DNA from: Ghiorsea sp. | GTDB lineage: Bacteria; Pseudomonadota; Zetaproteobacteria; Mariprofundales; Mariprofundaceae | NCBI GenBank assembly: GCA_027019685.1 | Contig: JALUWH010000232.1 | Location: forward strand, 1 to 8,159 | Direction: 5' to 3' | Length of the DNA: 8,159 nt | Shown here: positions 1 through 6,849 of the stretch, piece by piece | How positions within the stretch are numbered: position 1 is the stretch's first letter | How the letters are laid out: the number at the start of each line of letters is the position of its first letter | Translations under genes and position numbers: made by a program | The notes under the pieces: generated by a model | What the model was told of the DNA's origin: nothing | The model's input: the letters and a program-made list of their open reading frames with translations, nothing else | Database searches by the model: none

Positions 1-1238
1 GGTGTAATACGTCTAGCTTCACCACCCCAAATCGGTACATTGTAAATATGTTTTCGACCACCTTCATCAGCAGAGTATAAAATCATTTGCCCATTGGGTG
101 ACCATGCTGGTGACTCTATGCGATTTCCTGTTGCCAAATAACGTAGCCCAGTACCATCAATATGCACTGTCGCAATCGCATACTCCCAATTTTTCTTGGT
201 GACAAAAGCGATTCTATCACCAATGGGAGCCCAAACAGGCGAAGTATTATAGTTGCCACTCAAGCTAATACGCTTTGCTTTGCCACCACCATTCACTGGC
301 TTAATATAAATCTGCGGTGAACCACTACGATTACTGGTAAATGCAATCCATTTACCATCTGGCGACCATGTTGGCGTGGTATCAATAGCTGCATTCCTCG
401 TAAATTGTCGCCATTTCTTGGTCTGCGTATTATAAATATGAATTTCACTGTTTCCTGTATATGACAAAGCTGCAGCAACCAAGCGACCATTAGGTGAAAA
501 TGCAGGTGTACTGTTTAGACCCTTAAAGCTTGCAAAAGTAGTGCGTTTTCCTGTATCCAAATGAAAGAACTCAAGCCTAGGTTTGTTTCCCACATAAGTA
601 TTCAACGCCACTGTTTTACGATCTGGAGAAATATCAGGTGACAAAAGAAGTGTAAAATTTTTGCCCACGCGCTGCAAAGCTTCACCATCATGTTCCATCA
701 ACATTAAATCTGACTGACCATGCGCTTTTTTCACAAATAGGATATATGAGGTAAAATATCCGGGTAACCCTGTTTGCTGATGATAAATATAATCAGCCAC
801 ACGGTGCGCAAGCATTCTTAAGGGCTTGCTTTTGGCTTGGGTAATAACTTGGCTATCTAAAGGTTTTGTATCATTTTGACGAAAAGGATCATGAATATTC
901 ACAGCAACCGACCAAGTGTCGCCAATACTTTGAAGTTTCGCGACCACCAACACATCCGTACCAATAATACGCCAATCTGCATAATCAATATGTGTTTGCA
1001 CTTGTTGTGCATCACTGAGAAAACTTAAAGGATCCATCACTTTAAACGAGCGACTAGAGCTTAAGTCTTGCGAAATAATATGTGATACGAACTGTTGCTG
1101 CTCACCATTATCAGGCTTTGCATCTAATAAAAGTGCCAAATTGAGTGGCTTATAGGATGATTGATAAACTTCAAACTCTACAGCCGAAGCTGATGAAATA
1201 TAAAACCCGAGCAAAAGCCCAAGTACCAACATTTTCAT
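1..1238 (-). CDS. tolB: Tol-Pal system periplasmic protein TolB (3' end off window)
   Basis: TolB is the periplasmic beta-propeller of the Tol-Pal complex. It binds Pal and contacts TolA, and helps keep the outer membrane attached and constrict it during division (family knowledge). Seen here: 412 codons from an ATG at 1238, open at the left edge; E. coli TolB has 430 residues, so about 20 are missing. Residues 1-19 form a Sec signal peptide with a Lys at position 2, a hydrophobic core and an Ala-Ser-Ala cleavage site. An N-terminal domain (about 20-160) has the TolB-type FKVMDP and DWRIIGTDVLV segments. From about 165 come propeller blades with repeated (F/W)(S/A)P-x-G-type turns: FSPNGRLVA at 248, WSPDGKWIAF at 291, WAPIGDRIAF at 336 and WSPNGQMILY at 379. 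The ribosome binding site is weak (AGG about 11 bases before the ATG). An ATG two codons downstream is possible but would lose the n-region Lys. The upstream neighbour is an FKBP gene, not tolA. Confidence 0.95.
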   Translation of the reverse strand, partial: MKMLVLGLLLGFYISSASAVEFEVYQSSYKPLNLALLLDAKPDNGEQQQFVSHIISQDLSSSRSFKVMDPLSFLSDAQQVQTHIDYADWRIIGTDVLVVAKLQSIGDTWSVAVNIHDPFRQNDTKPLDSQVITQAKSKPLRMLAHRVADYIYHQQTGLPGYFTSYILFVKKAHGQSDLMLMEHDGEALQRVGKNFTLLLSPDISPDRKTVALNTYVGNKPRLEFFHLDTGKRTTFASFKGLNSTPAFSPNGRLVAAALSYTGNSEIHIYNTQTKKWRQFTRNAAIDTTPTWSPDGKWIAFTSNRSGSPQIYIKPVNGGGKAKRISLSGNYNTSPVWAPIGDRIAFVTKKNWEYAIATVHIDGTGLRYLATGNRIESPAWSPNGQMILYSADEGGRKHIYNVPIWGGEARRIT

Positions 1239-1239
1239 G

Positions 1240-1269
1240 ATTATACCAACCTAAATAGAAGGCAGCCAA
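1240..1269 (-). promoter_or_regulatory. Possible extended -10 promoter overlapping the tolB start
   Basis: On the minus strand a perfect TATAAT hexamer at 1245-1240 is preceded by TGG, giving an extended -10 (TGnTATAAT). A partial -35 (TTGGCT, 1269-1264) lies 18 bases upstream, inside the arm of the hairpin at 1258-1286. A start about 7 bases after the -10 would fall near 1233, downstream of the first tolB ATG (1238) and beside the in-frame ATG at 1232. It could therefore make only a leaderless or shortened tolB message, or it could be chance in AT-rich sequence. The hexamers are seen; promoter function is inference. Confidence 0.3.
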
Positions 1270-1286
1270 CAATATTGGCTGCCTTC
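1258..1286 (-). terminator. 12-bp inverted repeat between the FKBP gene and tolB, possible terminator
   Basis: Two perfectly complementary 12-base arms (1258-1269 and 1275-1286) enclose a 5-base loop, and the stem is rich in G and C. It begins 8 bases after the FKBP stop codon and ends 19 bases before the tolB ATG. An intrinsic terminator of the upstream operon is the natural reading, but the T-run following it on the minus strand is short (TATTT). It may terminate only partly, or act as an mRNA-end or processing structure that lowers tolB expression relative to guaBA. The stem is certain; its role is not. Confidence 0.55.
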
Positions 1287-1294
1287 ATAATGTA

Positions 1295-2008
1295 TTATTT
1301 GTTTTTGTTCTCAATACCCAAAAGTTCAACAGTGAAAATCAACGTGGAATTCGGTGCGATTTTAGCACCTGCGCCACGTTCGCCATAAGCCAAGTCAGAT
1401 GGGATATAAAATTTATATTTACTACCTACTGGCATCAAAGCAACACCTTCTGTCCAACCTTTAATCACGCCATTCAAAGGGAAAGAAATAGGCTGGCCAC
1501 GTTTGTATGACGAATCAAACTCTGTACCATCAAGCAATGTACCTTGGTAATGAACTTTAACCGTATCCGTAGGTTTAGGTTTAACACCGTCACCTTGTTT
1601 AATCACTTCATATTGCAGACCACTTGCTGTAACAGTCACGCCATCTTTCTTCGCATTTTCAGCTAGGAATTTTTCACCCTCAGCTTTGTTTTTCTCACCC
1701 GAAGCTTTCCGCTCTGCCACTTGTGCTTCTTGTTTTTTACGGAAGAAGTCTTGTTTAATTTTGGTAGATTCTGCTGCTTCTAGCTTTAAAGGTGAACCCG
1801 ATAAAACATCGTTGATTGCCGCATTTAATGCTGCTTGATCAACCTCTGCAGCCAAACCTTTAATGGATTGTCCTACATCCATACCCATAGCATAACTGAA
1901 CTTTTTCACTTCGTTGTCCAATGTTACAGGCTTTTGTTCAGCTTTTTCATTCTTACATGCCGATAGTCCTGCCAATACAACCATGGCAACTGCAATTTTA
2001 GCTTTCAT
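1295..2008 (-). CDS. FKBP-type peptidyl-prolyl cis-trans isomerase, lipoprotein (FkpA/Mip family)
   Basis: This 237-residue enzyme is predicted to catalyse proline cis-trans isomerisation and act as a folding chaperone in the periplasm. Residues 1-18 form a lipoprotein signal peptide ending in a lipobox, Leu-Ser-Ala-Cys, with Cys18 as the lipidated residue. Lys19 at position +2 fits export to the outer membrane. An N-terminal FKBP_N dimerisation region (about 35-125) contains FSYAMGMDVG and a long charged helix rich in Lys, Glu and Ala. The FKBP domain (about 143-233) shows the usual active-site residues: Tyr154, Phe164, Asp165, Phe176, Val181, Ile182, Trp185, Tyr208 (AYGERGAG) and Phe225. 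I chose the ATG at 2008 because AAGGAG stands 6 bases before it and because it starts exactly at the signal peptide. An in-frame ATG at 2041 would add 11 charged residues and destroy that signal. The gene starts 33 bases after the guaA stop, so co-transcription is likely. FkpA and Mip are not separable from this sequence alone. Confidence 0.93.
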   Translation of the reverse strand: MKAKIAVAMVVLAGLSACKNEKAEQKPVTLDNEVKKFSYAMGMDVGQSIKGLAAEVDQAALNAAINDVLSGSPLKLEAAESTKIKQDFFRKKQEAQVAERKASGEKNKAEGEKFLAENAKKDGVTVTASGLQYEVIKQGDGVKPKPTDTVKVHYQGTLLDGTEFDSSYKRGQPISFPLNGVIKGWTEGVALMPVGSKYKFYIPSDLAYGERGAGAKIAPNSTLIFTVELLGIENKNK

Positions 2009-2014
2009 ACAACT

Positions 2015-2020
2015 CTCCTT
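2015..2020 (-). promoter_or_regulatory. Shine-Dalgarno site of the FKBP gene
   Basis: AAGGAG lies 6 bases before the ATG at 2008. This site decides the start: nothing comparable precedes the upstream in-frame ATG at 2041, which sits directly against the guaA stop codon. Confidence 0.85.
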
Positions 2021-2041
2021 ACGCTTTTTAATATTTAACAT

Positions 2042-3613
2042 TTATTCCCACTCAATGGTTGCAGGTGGTTTACCCGATACATCATAGACGACACGATTAA
2101 TGCCGCGAACTTCATTGATAATCCGGTTGGAAACTTTACCCAGCAAACTATATGGCAACTCTGCCCAGTGTGCCGTCATAAAATCTTGTGTCACCACTGC
2201 ACGCAGTGATACAACCCACTCATAAGTTCGCCCATCACCCATCACACCTACAGATTTGACAGGCAAAAACACCACAAAGGCTTGCGACGTTTTGTCATAC
2301 CAGCCTGATGCGCGCAATTCTTCAATAAAAATTGCATCTGCCCTACGCAATAAATCAGCATATTCTTTTTTTACTTCACCCAAAATACGCACGCCCAAAC
2401 CTGGCCCTGGAAATGGGTGCCTATACACCATTTCACGCGGCAAACCCAAGGCTACACCCAACTCTCGCACTTCATCCTTGAATAATTCACGCAAAGGTTC
2501 GAGTAAATTCAGGTGGAGTGTATCAGGAAGACCACCTACATTATGGTGACTTTTAATGGTTTTCGCCTTGCCATTTTTTCCACCCGCAGATTCAATTACA
2601 TCAGGATAAATCGTGCCTTGTGCCAACCACTTGGCATTAGGCAAGCGCTCTGCTTCATCTTGAAAGACATGGACAAATTCTCTACCGATAATTTTACGTT
2701 TTTCTTCAGGGTCAGACACACCCGCCAAAGCATTCAAAAAAACATCTTCGGCATCCACACGGTCAACTTTAACACCCAAATTGCCAGCAAACATTTCCAT
2801 CACTTGCTCGCCTTCATTTAAACGCAACAAACCATTGTCCACAAAGATACAAGTGAGTTGGTCGCCAATAGCACGCTGCAACAAAGCCGCTGCCACCGAT
2901 GAATCCACACCACCTGATAAACCTAATATTACTTCTTCATCACCCACTTGGGCTTTAATTTTTGCTACTGCTTCATCAATATAATGCGGCATATTCCAAT
3001 CACGTTCACAGCCACAAATTTCATGGACAAAACGTGATAAAATCGCAGTACCTTGATGGGTGTGCGTTACTTCTGGGTGAAACTGCAAAGCATAGAAATG
3101 GCGCTTTTCATCTGCCATACCTGCAATCGGCGTGGCATCATTACTACAAATGATTTTAAAACCTTCGGGCAGCGCTGTAACTTTATCACCATGGCTCATC
3201 CAAACATCCAATATGCCACCTTCTTTATCTTCAATACCACTTAATAACGTAGAATTACCTGATGTCACAAGCTCAGCATAACCAAACTCTCGTGTTTTAC
3301 CTTCCTCAACGGCTCCACCCAATTGCGCTGCCATAGTTTGCATACCAAAGCATATACCCAACACAGGCACACCCATGTCAAATACACATTGGGGTGCATC
3401 AAATGTATCTTCATCATTCACCGAATTCGGACCACCTGAAAGAATAATACCTGATGGTTTAAAAGCTTTAATGGCAGCCTCATCCATATCCCACGGATGA
3501 ATTTCACTGAATACTTCAGCTTCACGCACACGGCGTGCAATCAACTGTGTATATTGAGAGCCAAAATCAAGAATTAGAATCTTATCTTTGCTATCGCTCA
3601 TGCCATTACTCAT
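2042..3613 (-). CDS. guaA: GMP synthase (glutamine-hydrolysing)
   Basis: GuaA converts XMP, ATP and glutamine to GMP, AMP, pyrophosphate and glutamate, the last step of guanine nucleotide synthesis, in the cytoplasm. The protein has 523 residues (E. coli 525) and looks intact. The class I glutamine amidotransferase domain (about 11-200) has its catalytic triad: Cys88 in GICFGMQ, and His179 and Glu181 in QFHPE. The ATP-pyrophosphatase domain (about 208-400) has the P-loop SGGVDSS at 233-239. The C-terminal dimerisation and XMP-binding domain carries HPFPGPGLG and ends in the family's characteristic PPATIEWE. The ATG at 3613 is preferred because GGAG lies 9 bases upstream, at the end of guaB. 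A second ATG at 3601 (four codons on) has a poorer site but cannot be excluded. Only 3 bases separate the gene from the guaB stop, so the two are almost certainly co-transcribed and probably translationally coupled. Confidence 0.98.
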   Translation of the reverse strand: MSNGMSDSKDKILILDFGSQYTQLIARRVREAEVFSEIHPWDMDEAAIKAFKPSGIILSGGPNSVNDEDTFDAPQCVFDMGVPVLGICFGMQTMAAQLGGAVEEGKTREFGYAELVTSGNSTLLSGIEDKEGGILDVWMSHGDKVTALPEGFKIICSNDATPIAGMADEKRHFYALQFHPEVTHTHQGTAILSRFVHEICGCERDWNMPHYIDEAVAKIKAQVGDEEVILGLSGGVDSSVAAALLQRAIGDQLTCIFVDNGLLRLNEGEQVMEMFAGNLGVKVDRVDAEDVFLNALAGVSDPEEKRKIIGREFVHVFQDEAERLPNAKWLAQGTIYPDVIESAGGKNGKAKTIKSHHNVGGLPDTLHLNLLEPLRELFKDEVRELGVALGLPREMVYRHPFPGPGLGVRILGEVKKEYADLLRRADAIFIEELRASGWYDKTSQAFVVFLPVKSVGVMGDGRTYEWVVSLRAVVTQDFMTAHWAELPYSLLGKVSNRIINEVRGINRVVYDVSGKPPATIEWE

Positions 3614-3616
3614 TGA

Positions 3617-5110
3617 TTAAGACTCCATCCTATAGTTTGGTGCTTCTTTGGTAATCGTCACATCATGTACATGCGATTCACGCAAACCCGCGCCTGTAAT
3701 ACGAACAAACTTGGCTTTTTTATGCATATCTTCAATGGTTGCAGCGCCCACATAACCCATAGATGCTCTCAAGCCACCCACCAGTTGATGCAACGTGTCG
3801 CCAATAGGGCCTTTGTATGCCACACGACCTTCAATGCCTTCGGGAACAAGTTTCATGGCTTCATCCACATCGCCTTGGAAGTAGCGGTCTTTACTGCCTA
3901 ATTCCATCGCACCAATCGAACCCATACCACGGTATGATTTATAGGTACGCCCTTGGAACAAAATCTTTTCGCCTGGCGCTTCATCTGTGCCTGCAAACAT
4001 AGAGCCAAACATACAAGTCGATGCACCCGCAGCCATCGCTTTAGCAAAATCACCTGAAAACTTAATACCACCATCACCAATCACAGGCACGCCAGCGCTC
4101 GCCGCCATATTGGCACATGCCATTATCGCTGATAATTGAGGAACACCCACACCTGCTACCATACGTGTCGTACAAATAGAACCTGGACCAATACCTACCT
4201 TCACTGCATCCGCACCCGCATCAATCAATGCTTTGGTGGCTTCAGCTGTGGCGATATTACCACCAATAATTTGTACATCATCACCATATTGTTTTTTCAA
4301 ATCTGCAATTTGCTGAATCACGCCTTGCGAGTGTCCGTGTGCCGTATCGACAATCACTGCATCTACACCTGCTTCATGCAGTGCTTCAAAACGCGCTACT
4401 TCTTTTTCGCCAACCCCCATAGCAGCTGCAGTTAATAACCTACCCAAGTCATCACGCACTGCATTGGGGTGTTCGGATGCTTTTTCAATATCACGAACCG
4501 TCATCATACCACAAAGCTCACCCGCTTTGTTCACCATAGGCAACTTTTCTATTCTATGTTCGCGAAACAATTGTTTGCATTTTTCAATGCTTGTGCCTGA
4601 AGTAATGGTAATCAATTTGTCACGTTTGGTCATCATGTCGGATACATGTTTGCGTGTATCATTTTCAAAACGAATATCACGGTTGGTAATAATCCCACTT
4701 AACTTGCCATTGCCATCCAGCACAGGGAAACCTGAAAACCCACATGAACGGGCTAAATTACGTACCTCTTCCAAGGTCATATCTTCTCTTGCTGTAAGTG
4801 GCTCTTGGACTACGCCAGCTTCATACCGCTTCACTTTACGCACTTCATCAGCTTGCTGCTCTGGCGTTAAATTTTTATGAATCACACCAATGCCGCCTTC
4901 TTGTGCTAAGGCAATTGCAGTGCCTGATTCGGTTACTGTATCCATTGCTGCAGAGACAACTGGGATATTTAGTAAAATCTTATTGGTAAAACGTGCTGTT
5001 GTTTGCACAGTAGCTGGCAGTACGCTACTGGCTTGAGGTACAAGCAATACATCATCAAATGTATATGCTTCCTCAATAATATTTCCTGAAAGTGGGGTTA
5101 ATGAAGACAC
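3617..5110 (-). CDS. guaB: Inosine-5'-monophosphate dehydrogenase
   Basis: GuaB oxidises IMP to XMP with NAD+, the committed and rate-limiting step toward GMP. The 497-residue protein (E. coli 488) is complete. The (beta/alpha)8 barrel is split by a pair of CBS domains at about 100-210, recognisable from the two repeats ending GIITNRDIR and GMMTVRDIEK. These typically bind purine nucleotides and control activity. The active-site loop GPGSICTT carries the nucleophile Cys313. Also present are GDGGIKFSGD at 345-354, YRGMGSIGAM at 393-402, the flap Arg409-Tyr410 dyad that activates water, and EGIEGRVAYKG at 424-434. The start codon is GTG. It is well supported by AGGAGG 6 bases upstream and by alignment of the N-terminal EEAYTFDDVLL block at the usual distance. 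The gene leads the guaBA pair, and its 62-base leader contains an unusual concentration of dyad symmetry. Confidence 0.98.
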   Translation of the reverse strand: MSSLTPLSGNIIEEAYTFDDVLLVPQASSVLPATVQTTARFTNKILLNIPVVSAAMDTVTESGTAIALAQEGGIGVIHKNLTPEQQADEVRKVKRYEAGVVQEPLTAREDMTLEEVRNLARSCGFSGFPVLDGNGKLSGIITNRDIRFENDTRKHVSDMMTKRDKLITITSGTSIEKCKQLFREHRIEKLPMVNKAGELCGMMTVRDIEKASEHPNAVRDDLGRLLTAAAMGVGEKEVARFEALHEAGVDAVIVDTAHGHSQGVIQQIADLKKQYGDDVQIIGGNIATAEATKALIDAGADAVKVGIGPGSICTTRMVAGVGVPQLSAIMACANMAASAGVPVIGDGGIKFSGDFAKAMAAGASTCMFGSMFAGTDEAPGEKILFQGRTYKSYRGMGSIGAMELGSKDRYFQGDVDEAMKLVPEGIEGRVAYKGPIGDTLHQLVGGLRASMGYVGAATIEDMHKKAKFVRITGAGLRESHVHDVTITKEAPNYRMES

Positions 5111-5135
5111 TGACTTCCTCCTAGGCTTGAAGTCA
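5111..5135 (-). promoter_or_regulatory. Hairpin around the guaB ribosome binding site
   Basis: Perfect 7-base arms at 5129-5135 and 5111-5117 (minus strand TGACTTC and GAAGTCA) enclose an 11-base loop and abut the GTG start at 5110. The AGGAGG Shine-Dalgarno at 5122-5117 lies almost wholly in the loop, with its last G in the stem. If transcription starts near 5136 this would be a 5'-terminal stem-loop of the guaBA message, which could affect stability or ribosome access. The complementarity is seen; the role is inferred. Confidence 0.4.
5117..5122 (-). promoter_or_regulatory. Shine-Dalgarno site of guaB
   Basis: A consensus AGGAGG stands 6 bases before the GTG at 5110 and is the main reason for accepting a GTG start. 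It lies in the loop of the hairpin at 5111-5135. Confidence 0.85.
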
Positions 5136-5138
5136 GCC

Positions 5139-5158
5139 GCATACTATAAATAGCATGC
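5139..5158. promoter_or_regulatory. 20-bp imperfect palindrome upstream of guaB, possible operator
   Basis: Two 9-base half-sites, GCATGCTAT and ATAGTATGC on the minus strand, match at 8 of 9 positions around a central TT. The element overlaps the likely -10 region of guaB, which is the layout of a repressor operator. It does not resemble the E. coli PurR box (ACGCAAACG-type half-sites), and I do not recognise a cognate regulator. The symmetry is seen; operator function is inference. Confidence 0.35.
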
Positions 5159-5176
5159 ACATTACACAAGTTTCAA
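5141..5176 (-). promoter_or_regulatory. Putative guaBA promoter region
   Basis: Several overlapping sigma-70-like combinations are present on the minus strand. TTGAAA (5176-5171, overlapping the slyX stop) is a good -35, 18 bases from TATTTA (5152-5147), which has an extended-type TGC before it. A better -10, TATAGT (5148-5143), has only TTGTGT 15 bases upstream. TTGTGT with TAGTAT (5146-5141) has 17-base spacing. The exact pair cannot be decided by eye, but a start near 5136 would give a leader of about 26 bases. Read-through from pyk-slyX is also possible because no terminator is visible after slyX. Confidence 0.4.
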
Positions 5177-5373
5177 TAATGCGGTGGTGGCGCTTCTTGC
5201 TCGGGCGAACTTTGTTGCCCAGTATTATTTTGCATATAATCACGAAGTTGGTTCAACGACTTGGTTATAGTATCAATTTGATTTTGTTGTGTGATGATCA
5301 CTTCATTCAACTCTTGAATCAAATGTTCTTGGTATGCACTTTTGGTCTCTAAATGAATAATTCTATCTTCCAT
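5173..5373 (-). CDS. slyX: SlyX family protein
   Basis: This small cytoplasmic protein of 66 residues (E. coli SlyX 72) belongs to a conserved proteobacterial family without an established function. It shows the family architecture: a single amphipathic coiled-coil helix over about residues 1-48, with hydrophobic heptad positions (Ile, Leu, Val) and many Gln, Glu and Asn. A short disordered Gln/Ser/Glu/Pro tail follows and ends in the signature Pro-Pro-His-Tyr at the C-terminus. The ATG at 5373 has no good Shine-Dalgarno in the 18 bases separating it from the pyruvate kinase stop. Its translation is therefore probably coupled to that of pyk, and the two are likely one transcriptional unit. 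Short length makes the assignment rest on the coiled coil plus the C-terminal motif, but both are typical. Confidence 0.85.
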   Translation of the reverse strand: MEDRIIHLETKSAYQEHLIQELNEVIITQQNQIDTITKSLNQLRDYMQNNTGQQSSPEQEAPPPHY

Positions 5374-5391
5374 GGCAAAACAATAACCGAT

Positions 5392-6849
5392 TTAGACTTT
5401 CAATACCATAATTGACGGGCAGTTTCTCGCTTCATCGCGATGAAAACCTTGCACTAAAAGTATCGGTTCACCCATTTTAGCTAAGCTATATTTCTGCACC
5501 AAACTTTTCGCCAGCGTCATATGACTACCCATATCCTCCACCTTAACAAGCACAGGAATCACCCCCCAAATCAGATTCGTACGCCGACATGTTTCTTCAC
5601 TACTGGTCACAGCTAAAATTGGCGCTTCAGGACGCTCTGAGCTTACAGTAACTGTTGTCCATCCTGATTCAGACAATACTACAATGCCATGCACCATTAA
5701 ATCACGTGATAACAATGATGTTGAGCGTGCTACCGCATTACCAAATGGCAAAGCCGACTGGTGTGCTTTACTTGTTGTTGCTCCTGAACAAAAAGACCCT
5801 TGATGCCACAAGTATGCCTCTGCATTGATAATCACCCGCGCCATCATTTCTACAGATTTAACAGGATAATGTCCCACCGCAGTTTCACCTGACAACATAA
5901 TCGCATCGGCGCTACTGCTCACTGAATGAAAAATATCAGTGGCTTCAGCACGTGTGGGCCGAGCATGCTCAATCATGGATTCCAATACCTGCGTTGCTAC
6001 GATGACAGGTTTACATTGCTTTCTTGCTTCTTTAATCAACATATCTTGAGTGATAGGCACTTGCTCTGGTGGCAACTCCACACCCAAATCACCACGCGCC
6101 ACCATAATTGCATCTGCTGCTTCAATAATTGCACAAGCGTCATCCAAAGCTTCAGGGCGTTCAATTTTGGCAATAATACGAATATCCGTCCCCTGCTGTT
6201 CCAACCATGCCCGTAATAGATGAATATCATCCACATGTCGCACAAAGGATAATGCTAGAAAATCTACACCCAGCCCCACAGCAAACATGGCATCATCATA
6301 ATCTTTTTCGGTCATCGAAGGTGCAGAGACCACTGAGTCGGGTAAGTTAATACCTTTATGGTTACTCAACATACCACCTTGCAAAACACGACAATATACT
6401 TCCGTGCCTTCAATCTTCTCTACCACAAGCTCCATCACACCATCAGCCAAAAATATACGCTGACCAATAGCAACATCATGCGCTAAACCTTTGTATTGCG
6501 AAGGAATAAGACCTGCTTCACCTTCCACATCACGCATGGTAATGCTCACCCCATCACCTTTGACTAAGAGAATTTGGTTATCCTTAAATGTTCCCGTACG
6601 AATTTTTGGACCACACAAGTCCACAAGCACAGCAATATGTTTTTCGCATGTTGCTGCAATATTACGAATCATTTGATAGCTTGCATAATGTTCGGCGTGT
6701 TCGCCATGTGACATATTTAAACGGAATATATTCACACCTTTTTGAATCATCTGACGAATACTATTTTCATCAGCACAAGCAGGTCCAATCGTAGCAATAA
6801 TTTTGGTACGTTTGTGTTTAAGCAATTTCATTTTAGGCTCTAATTTCAT
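5392..6849 (-). CDS. pyk: Pyruvate kinase (PykA-type)
   Basis: Pyruvate kinase transfers phosphate from phosphoenolpyruvate to ADP, the final ATP-yielding step of glycolysis. This copy has 485 residues (E. coli PykA 480). Visible landmarks are KIIATIGPA at 16-24, the substrate-binding FRLNMSHG at 42-49, the small lid B domain at about 87-185, and the signature IIAKIERPEAL at 225-235 with catalytic Lys228 and metal ligand Glu230. Then come ARGDLGVE with metal ligand Asp254, ATQVLESM with Thr286, and the C-terminal domain from about 355, including the PykA-like VLSESGW. In the segment equivalent to rabbit residues 113-120 it reads LCGPKIRT, so Lys82 replaces the K+-coordinating Glu117 of K+-dependent enzymes. 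The start is the ATG at 6849, with AGGAGG 5 bases upstream. A TTG at 6867 would place that ribosome site inside the coding region. An ATG at 6831 is less favoured. The gene is followed closely by slyX. Confidence 0.97.
   Translation of the reverse strand: MKLEPKMKLLKHKRTKIIATIGPACADENSIRQMIQKGVNIFRLNMSHGEHAEHYASYQMIRNIAATCEKHIAVLVDLCGPKIRTGTFKDNQILLVKGDGVSITMRDVEGEAGLIPSQYKGLAHDVAIGQRIFLADGVMELVVEKIEGTEVYCRVLQGGMLSNHKGINLPDSVVSAPSMTEKDYDDAMFAVGLGVDFLALSFVRHVDDIHLLRAWLEQQGTDIRIIAKIERPEALDDACAIIEAADAIMVARGDLGVELPPEQVPITQDMLIKEARKQCKPVIVATQVLESMIEHARPTRAEATDIFHSVSSSADAIMLSGETAVGHYPVKSVEMMARVIINAEAYLWHQGSFCSGATTSKAHQSALPFGNAVARSTSLLSRDLMVHGIVVLSESGWTTVTVSSERPEAPILAVTSSEETCRRTNLIWGVIPVLVKVEDMGSHMTLAKSLVQKYSLAKMGEPILLVQGFHRDEARNCPSIMVLKV

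Noticed and set aside
293..490. Minus-strand open frame of 65 codons at 293-490
   Set aside because: It lies wholly inside tolB in another frame, and its sequence has no domain features.
2009..2041. Longer FKBP start at the ATG at 2041
   Set aside because: It would add 11 charged residues before a perfect lipoprotein signal peptide, and the strong AAGGAG site belongs to the ATG at 2008.
2028..2055. Promoter-like TTGAGT and TATTAA, 16 bases apart, before the FKBP gene
   Set aside because: Each hexamer matches the consensus at only four positions, and the start would fall next to the ribosome site. Co-transcription with guaA is the simpler view.
2256..4880. Several plus-strand open frames of 60-138 codons opposite guaA and guaB
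   Set aside because: They are antisense shadows of well-conserved genes, overlap one another, and have no recognisable domains or ribosome sites that stand out.
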